Shown: piece by piece, positions 59,459 through 64,000 of the stretch
Position numbering within the stretch: the first letter of the stretch is position 1
Layout of the letters: each line of letters starts with the position of its first letter
NCBI RefSeq assembly: GCF_003224335.1
Contig: NZ_QKLF01000004.1
Coordinates: forward strand, 62,001-126,000
Direction of reading: 5' to 3'
Length of the DNA stretch: 64,000 nucleotides
Source: Curtobacterium sp. MCJR17_055
Lineage (GTDB): Bacteria; Actinomycetota; Actinomycetes; Actinomycetales; Microbacteriaceae
Notes under the pieces: model-generated
What the model was told of the DNA's origin: nothing
The model's input: the letters and a program-made list of their open reading frames with translations, nothing else
Database searches by the model: none
Position numbers and translations under genes: made by a program

Positions 59459-60745
59459 ATGCATCCCGTCAACCCGCCGACACGGCTCCTCATGGGGCCC
59501 GGGCCGATCACCGCCGACCCCCGCGTGCTCCGCGCCCTGTCCACACCGCTCGTCGGCCAGTACGACCCGTGGATGACCGAGACCATGAACCGGACGCAGG
59601 AGCTGTACCGGCAGGTCCTCGGCACGCGGAACGACGCCACCGTCCTGGTCGACGGCACCTCGCGCGCCGGCATCGAAGCCGCCCTCGTCTCCCTCCTCGC
59701 CCCGGGCGACGCGGTGCTCGTGCCGGTGTTCGGACGGTTCGGGCACCTGCTCGCCGAGATCGCCGGACGAGCCGGCGCCACCGTGCACACGATCGAGACC
59801 GAGTGGGGGCAGGTGTTCCCGACCTCGGTCATCGAGGACGCGATCGCCCGTGTCCGTCCGAAGGTGTTGGCGATCGTGCAGGGCGACACCTCGACGACGA
59901 TGAACCAGCCGCTCGACGAACTCGGCGCGATCTGTGCCCGGTACGGCGTGCTCTTCTACACCGACGTCACGGCCTCGGTCGGCGGCAACCCGCTCGAGGT
60001 GGACGCGTGGGGCATCGACGCCGTCAGTGCGGGCCTGCAGAAGTGCCTCGGCGGTCCCTCCGGCAGCGCGCCGCTGTCCCTCTCCCCGGCCGCGGTCGCC
60101 GTGCTGGACGCCCGTCGGAGCATCGAGGCCGGCATCCGCGAGCCCGGCGACGACGTCTCCGACGACCCGATCCGGTCGAACTACCTCGACCTCGCGATGA
60201 TCCTCGACTACTGGGGTCCCCGGCGCCTCAACCACCACACCGAGGCGGCGTCGATGCTCTACGCCGCGAACGAGTGCGCCCGCATCCTGCTCGAGGAGGG
60301 CCGCGACGCCGTCGTCGAGCGGCACGCGCTCGCCGGGCGGGCGATGCTCGAGGGCGTCCGCGGACTCGGCCTGACGGTCTTCGGCGACGTCGGCCACAAG
60401 ATGCACAACGTCGTCGCGGTGGAGATCCCGGACACGGTCAGCGGGGACGCCGTCCGCGCCGCGATGCTCGAGGACCACGGCATCGAGATCGGCACCTCGT
60501 TCGGACCCCTGCACGGGCGCGTCTGGCGGATCGGGACGATGGGCTACAACGCCCGGAAGGACACCGTCGTGACGACGCTCGCCGCCCTCGAACAGTGCCT
60601 GCGGCGCGGCGGGGTGGCCGTTCCGCAGGGCGGCGGCGTCGACGCCGCGCTCGACGTGTACGCGGCAGCGGCCGACAGCGCACCCGCGGCCGTGCCCCCG
60701 ATCCCGGACGCAGCGACGTTCGTCCCCGCCGGAGCGCCCGCGTGA
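59459..60745 (+). CDS. pucG: Ureidoglycine-glyoxylate aminotransferase, PucG-like
   Basis: A 428-residue class V aminotransferase. MGPGPITADPRVL at the start and PLP Lys195 in GLQKCLGGPSGSAPLS are typical of the AGXT/PucG branch. QYDPWMTE and the long C-terminal tail match PucG more than serine-glyoxylate enzymes. It would move the amino group of (S)-ureidoglycine to glyoxylate, giving glycine and oxalurate. GGAAGG precedes the ATG. The stop overlaps allC as GTGA. Confidence 0.92.
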   Translation: MHPVNPPTRLLMGPGPITADPRVLRALSTPLVGQYDPWMTETMNRTQELYRQVLGTRNDATVLVDGTSRAGIEAALVSLLAPGDAVLVPVFGRFGHLLAEIAGRAGATVHTIETEWGQVFPTSVIEDAIARVRPKVLAIVQGDTSTTMNQPLDELGAICARYGVLFYTDVTASVGGNPLEVDAWGIDAVSAGLQKCLGGPSGSAPLSLSPAAVAVLDARRSIEAGIREPGDDVSDDPIRSNYLDLAMILDYWGPRRLNHHTEAASMLYAANECARILLEEGRDAVVERHALAGRAMLEGVRGLGLTVFGDVGHKMHNVVAVEIPDTVSGDAVRAAMLEDHGIEIGTSFGPLHGRVWRIGTMGYNARKDTVVTTLAALEQCLRRGGVAVPQGGGVDAALDVYAAAADSAPAAVPPIPDAATFVPAGAPA

Positions 60746-62034
60746 GCGCCGTCGTGCAGGTGCCGCTGGCGAGCGATCGAGCGCGGGCCGCGGCGGACAC
60801 CATCATCGCCCGCTGTGACGAGCTCGCGGACGTCACCGAGACGCCCGGGCGGATCACCCGCGTGTACCTGTCACCCGAGCACGCCCGGGCGAACGAGACC
60901 GTCGGGGCCTGGATGCGGGACGTCGGGCTGCGCACCTGGCAGGACGCCGCCGGCAACCTGCACGGACGCGCCGCGGGGGCGACACCGGACGCGCCGGTGC
61001 TCCTGCTCGGCTCCCACCTGGACACCGTCGTGGACGCCGGTCGCTACGACGGCGTCGTCGGGGTCCTCATGGCCGTCGAGGTCGTCGCCCGCCTGGTCCA
61101 GGACCACGGGGCGCTGCCGTTCGCCCTCGAGGTGATCGCGTTCTCCGACGAGGAGGGAACCCGGTTCGGCAAGGCGCTGCTCGGGTCCTCCGCGGTCGCC
61201 GGCGTCTGGGACGAGGCGTGGTGGGACCTGCAGGACGCGCACGGCACCACCCTCCGGTCCGCCTTCGAGTCGTTCGGCCTCGACCCCGGCCGGATCGCCG
61301 AGGCCGCGGTCGCACCGGCGTCCCTCGTCGGGTACCTCGAGGCGCACATCGAGCAGGGACCGTACCTGGAGCAGGCCGACCAGGCGCTCGGTGTCGTGAC
61401 GAGCATCGCGAGCGCCCGGCGCTTCACGGTGGAGGCGGTCGGGGAGGCCCGGCACGCCGGCGGGACGCCCTACGAACGACGCCACGACGCACTGCTCGCC
61501 GCCGCCGAGGCAGCACTCGCCGTCGAACGGATCTGCCGTACCGAGCAGCACATCGGCACGGTCGGCACCATGACGGTGGAACCCGGGGCCGTCAACGTCG
61601 TCCCGGGCCTTGCGACCTTCGCGGTCGACCTGCGCGGCGAGTTCGACGACGGACGGGACCGCGTGTGGGACGCCGTCGCCGACGCCTTCCGCGAGATCGG
61701 GGAGCGCCGCGGGGTCGACGTGACACCGACCGAGGTGCACCGTGCCCCCGCGGTGTTCTGCGCGCCGCGGCTGATGGACGCCGTCCGGGCCGGCATCGTC
61801 GCGACCGGCGAATCCGCACCGCTCGAATTGTTCTCCCGTGCCGGACACGACGCGATGTCCCTCGGCCTCGTCACCGACGTCGCGATGCTGTTCCTCCGCA
61901 ACCCGGACGGCATCAGCCACCACCCGGACGAGTTCGTCTCCGCGGCGGACGTCGCCCTCGGCCTCGACGCGCTCGCCACGGCGGTAGAACGGCTCGCTGA
62001 CGAGCACCTCCTCGCCGACGGAGCCGACGCGTGA
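60742..62034 (+). CDS. allC: Allantoate amidohydrolase
   Basis: A 430-residue M20-type enzyme of the hydantoinase/carbamoylase family: metal ligands His92 and Asp94 in GSHLDTV, Asp103 in RYDGVVGV, Glu in SDEEGTRFG, with HIEQGPYLE and SRAGHDAM. It cuts allantoate to ureidoglycine, CO2 and ammonia, feeding PucG. N-carbamoyl amino acid hydrolase is the alternative in this family, but linkage to allB and pucG favours allantoate. Confidence 0.93.
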   Translation: MSAVVQVPLASDRARAAADTIIARCDELADVTETPGRITRVYLSPEHARANETVGAWMRDVGLRTWQDAAGNLHGRAAGATPDAPVLLLGSHLDTVVDAGRYDGVVGVLMAVEVVARLVQDHGALPFALEVIAFSDEEGTRFGKALLGSSAVAGVWDEAWWDLQDAHGTTLRSAFESFGLDPGRIAEAAVAPASLVGYLEAHIEQGPYLEQADQALGVVTSIASARRFTVEAVGEARHAGGTPYERRHDALLAAAEAALAVERICRTEQHIGTVGTMTVEPGAVNVVPGLATFAVDLRGEFDDGRDRVWDAVADAFREIGERRGVDVTPTEVHRAPAVFCAPRLMDAVRAGIVATGESAPLELFSRAGHDAMSLGLVTDVAMLFLRNPDGISHHPDEFVSAADVALGLDALATAVERLADEHLLADGADA

Positions 62035-62858
62035 CCGTCCCGGACGTCCGCGGGCGGATCGACCGGGTGTGGGAGCGCCTCTCGCCCGCCGAACGCCGGG
62101 TCGCCGCGATGATCCGACACGACCCGGAACTGCTGCTCGTCGGTACCTCGGCGCAACTCGCCGCGGAGTCCGGGACCTCGAAGGCGACGGTCTCGCGGCT
62201 CGTCCGGTCCCTGGGCTTCCAGGACGCCGCCGAGGTCCGGCAGAACCTGATGTCCGCCCGCGGCACCGGGTTGCCCTGGGCCGCCGAGGACGCCGCCCAC
62301 GTGGACCAGCGCGCGGTGGAGGCGCGGAACCTCGACGCCGCCTTCGCCTCGCTCGCCCGGGCCGACCGTCCCCGACTCGCCCGCCGCGTGATGCGCGCCC
62401 GCCGGGTCCTGGTGGTCGGCGAGCGCGGTGCGTACCCGATCGCCCTGCAACTGCGCGCGCAGCTCGCGCAGGTCCGTCCGGACGTCCGCATCGGCCCCTC
62501 GCCGGGGCAACGTCTCGGCGAGGAGGTCGCCGACCTCGACCGCCGGGACCTCGTGTTCATCGTCACCGTGCGACGGCACGCGGCCGGGGTCGACCGCGTG
62601 GTGCGGCACTGCGTCGGGACGGGCGCCGACGTGGTCGTGCTCGGCGACCCCACCGCGGCGGTCATCGCGGCACCCGCTGCGACCGCGGTCCTGTGCCCGG
62701 TCGACTCACCGTCGGCGTTCGACTCGATGGCGGCCCTGTTCGCCGTGGTCGCGGCGATCGCGAACGACGTCTACGAGGCCTCCGGGCCGTCCGGCCGGAC
62801 CCGGGTCGAGGCGGTCGCGGACGCCTACGACACGCTGGGCGAGCTCGCCGGGTCCTGA
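62031..62858 (+). CDS. RpiR-family regulator of the allantoin cluster
   Basis: A 275-residue regulator: N-terminal RpiR helix-turn-helix (SAQLAAESGTSKATVSRLVRSLGF, about 38-61) and a C-terminal SIS domain (VLVVGERGAYPIALQLRAQL, about 125-145). GTGA overlap with allC puts it in the same operon. It is the best candidate to bind the palindromes at 52828 and 59412. RpiR proteins usually sense phosphosugars, but some control purine or ureide use. Confidence 0.92.
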   Translation: MTVPDVRGRIDRVWERLSPAERRVAAMIRHDPELLLVGTSAQLAAESGTSKATVSRLVRSLGFQDAAEVRQNLMSARGTGLPWAAEDAAHVDQRAVEARNLDAAFASLARADRPRLARRVMRARRVLVVGERGAYPIALQLRAQLAQVRPDVRIGPSPGQRLGEEVADLDRRDLVFIVTVRRHAAGVDRVVRHCVGTGADVVVLGDPTAAVIAAPAATAVLCPVDSPSAFDSMAALFAVVAAIANDVYEASGPSGRTRVEAVADAYDTLGELAGS

Positions 62859-63343
62859 GAAGCGTCGTCCTGCACCACCCGGGGCTCCCGCTCCGCACGG
62901 AGCTCCGACAGGAGCGAGCCGTTGCGCTCGACGATGAGCGCCCGGAGGTACCGGCGCAGCACGAGCCCCTCGGCGATCGTCCCGAGCGGCCCGAAAGGGG
63001 CACGGAACGCGATCTCGTCCACCATCCGCGTCCCGTCCGCCGTGCGCTCGAACCGGTGCTCGTGCCGGAACCGGGCGAACGGCCCACGCACCTGTTCGTC
63101 GACGAACCGGTGCGGCGCCTCCAGGACGGTGACCTCGTTCGTCATCCGCCAGACGACGCCGAGGTGACGCGCGCGCCACGTGACCGACTCACCGAGCCCG
63201 ATCACGCCGCTCGTCCGTCCGGCGACCGCCTGCTCCCCGCTCGCGGCCATCGACCGCAGGTGCGCGCCGATGTCGAGCGAGAGCGCGAAGGCGCGCTCCG
63301 GCGGCACCGGCAGGTCGGTCACGATCCGGAAGACAGCGCTCAC
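62825..63343 (-). CDS. SRPBCC-family protein
   Basis: A 172-residue START/polyketide-cyclase-like protein with VFRIVTDLPVPPERAFALSLD at the start and VTVLEAPHRFVDEQVRGPFARFRHEHRFE in the middle. The fold binds small hydrophobic ligands; no function can be named. Its last 34 bases overlap the convergent rpiR gene. The GTG at 63343 has CAGGAT six bases upstream in a symmetric divergent promoter. Confidence 0.86.
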   Translation of the reverse strand: MSAVFRIVTDLPVPPERAFALSLDIGAHLRSMAASGEQAVAGRTSGVIGLGESVTWRARHLGVVWRMTNEVTVLEAPHRFVDEQVRGPFARFRHEHRFERTADGTRMVDEIAFRAPFGPLGTIAEGLVLRRYLRALIVERNGSLLSELRAEREPRVVQDDASQDPASSPSVS

Positions 63344-63382
63344 GCGACGATCCTGCCGTACGGGCGGCAGGATGGTCACGTG
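63341..63382. promoter_or_regulatory. Mirror-image divergent promoter
   Basis: The 42 bases contain two 17-base arms (63341-63357 and 63366-63382) that are complementary at 15 positions. Each arm contains CAGGAT six bases before a GTG start, one on each strand, so both genes are expected to be transcribed leaderless from opposed copies of one promoter. Confidence 0.55.
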
Positions 63383-64000
63383 ACCGAAGCCGCCGTGCGC
63401 CCGCTGGACCGTGCCGGGAGGCTCCTGCCCGGACTCGCACTCGCCACCGGTATCGCCCTGGTCGCCACCGTGATCGGGCGCTTCCTGCCCGTCGTCGGCG
63501 CTCCGGTCAGCGGCGTCCTCATCGGGGCCGTCATCGGGACGATCCGTCGTCCGGGCGCGGTGTTCCGGCCGGGCATCTCGACCGCGAGCAAGACCGTCCT
63601 GCAGTGCTCGGTGGTGCTCCTCGGCGCCCAGCTGTCCCTGCTGCAGGTCGCGCGCGTCGGGGTGGCGTCGTTGCCGGTGATGCTCGGCACCCTCGTCGTC
63701 TGCCTGCTCGCAGCGTGGGGCATCGGTCGCGCGCTGGGCGTCGTCGGCAACCTGCGGATGCTGATCGGGGTCGGGACGGGGATCTGCGGCGCCTCCGCGA
63801 TCGCCGCGGTGGCCCCGGTGATCGGCGCGGTGTCGATCGAGGTGGCGTACGCCGTGTCGACGATCTTCCTGTTCAACGTGGCCGCGGTCGTCGTCTTCCC
63901 CGTGGTGGGGCACGCGCTCGGGATGAGCCAGCACGCGTTCGGTCTGTTCGCGGGAACCGCGGTGAACGACACCTCGTCGGTCGTCGCCGCGGCGAGCACC
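63380..64000 (+). CDS. YeiH-family putative exporter (cut by window edge)
   Basis: The first 207 residues of a membrane protein of the YeiH/UPF0324 family, with LLGAQLSLLQVA, the MLIGVGTGICGASAIAAVAPVI segment and AGTAVNDTSSVVAAAST near the visible end. Several hydrophobic helices are seen. The family is often annotated as a sulfate exporter, with little direct proof. The frame is open to the window end, so the C-terminus is missing. Confidence 0.9.
   Translation, partial: MTEAAVRPLDRAGRLLPGLALATGIALVATVIGRFLPVVGAPVSGVLIGAVIGTIRRPGAVFRPGISTASKTVLQCSVVLLGAQLSLLQVARVGVASLPVMLGTLVVCLLAAWGIGRALGVVGNLRMLIGVGTGICGASAIAAVAPVIGAVSIEVAYAVSTIFLFNVAAVVVFPVVGHALGMSQHAFGLFAGTAVNDTSSVVAAAST

Noticed and set aside
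62825..63343. SRPBCC protein as the toxin partner of the MT0933-like protein
   Set aside because: The genes are 25 kb apart and the SRPBCC fold is common; nothing links the two.
1..64000. tRNA, rRNA, transposase, integrase or phage genes
   Set aside because: No T-loop-like tRNA arms, rRNA segments, terminal inverted repeats with a transposase, or integrase motifs were seen on either strand.

Overview
The window is a gene-dense stretch of bacterial chromosome with very high GC, GTG/ATG starts and many 4-base ATGA/GTGA stop-start overlaps. Gene content (SipW-type secretion, ROK/LacI-style sugar control, twin-Arg lipoprotein binding proteins, VIT1-like transporter, MT0933-type antitoxin) suggests an actinobacterium of the Microbacteriaceae, most like Curtobacterium. 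This is inferred from style and gene families, not from a marker gene. I saw no rRNA, tRNA, insertion sequence, phage gene or CRISPR array, so it reads as core/accessory chromosome with no obvious mobile island. Genes at both ends are cut by the window.

Layout. 1-2466: signal peptidase with three SipW-type exported proteins. 2780-3445: PnuC. 3490-5654: NatAB-like ABC exporter. 5796-12025: GH13 glucosidase, sugar ABC importer and divergent ROK regulator. 12049-15236: threonine aldolase, metallophosphoesterase, MDR oxidoreductase. 15270-18200: ABC exporter with a LolA/RseB-like secreted protein. 18329-23910: tetritol/erythrulose-type cluster (RpiB-like isomerase, DhaK-DhaL kinase, MFS carrier, SDR, SorC regulator). 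23936-26385: DinB protein, then a Zur-box-controlled pair (degenerate COG0523 protein and cysteine-free L36), then a histidine phosphatase. 26567-30546: GlpD with a divergent SorC regulator, and an AraC regulator. 30774-37619: alanine dehydrogenase, TspO, CorA, GH36 alpha-galactosidase, ClC-like channel. 37840-45952: MT0933-like protein, SufS-SufU, hydrolase, MarR/VOC pair, lipoprotein, LLM monooxygenase, GNAT, SGNH, VIT1-like. 46181-50815: acetamidase with APC permease, proline iminopeptidase-like enzyme, GntR, small membrane protein. 50926-52760: ABC exporter. 52959-62858: allantoin cluster. 62825-64000: SRPBCC protein and a cut YeiH-like exporter.

The most interesting block is 52.8-62.9 kb. 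An NCS1 permease, a hydantoin/allantoin racemase-like protein, AllB, AllC and PucG make a route from allantoin to glycine plus oxalurate. Beside them lie a second acetamidase/formamidase homologue and a fusion of an AtzH-like domain to an amidase-signature hydrolase, which could consume oxalurate. An RpiR regulator closes the cluster. Near-identical 14-base palindromes precede the permease and pucG, and a GlnR-like box array lies before the permease.

Two window-wide patterns stand out. First, many genes have a TANNNT-like -10 hexamer only 6-8 bases before the start codon, which predicts leaderless mRNAs. Second, nine copies of a hairpin with the same outer arms (GACGGGAGG / CCTCCCGTC) sit between genes, mostly at 3' ends.
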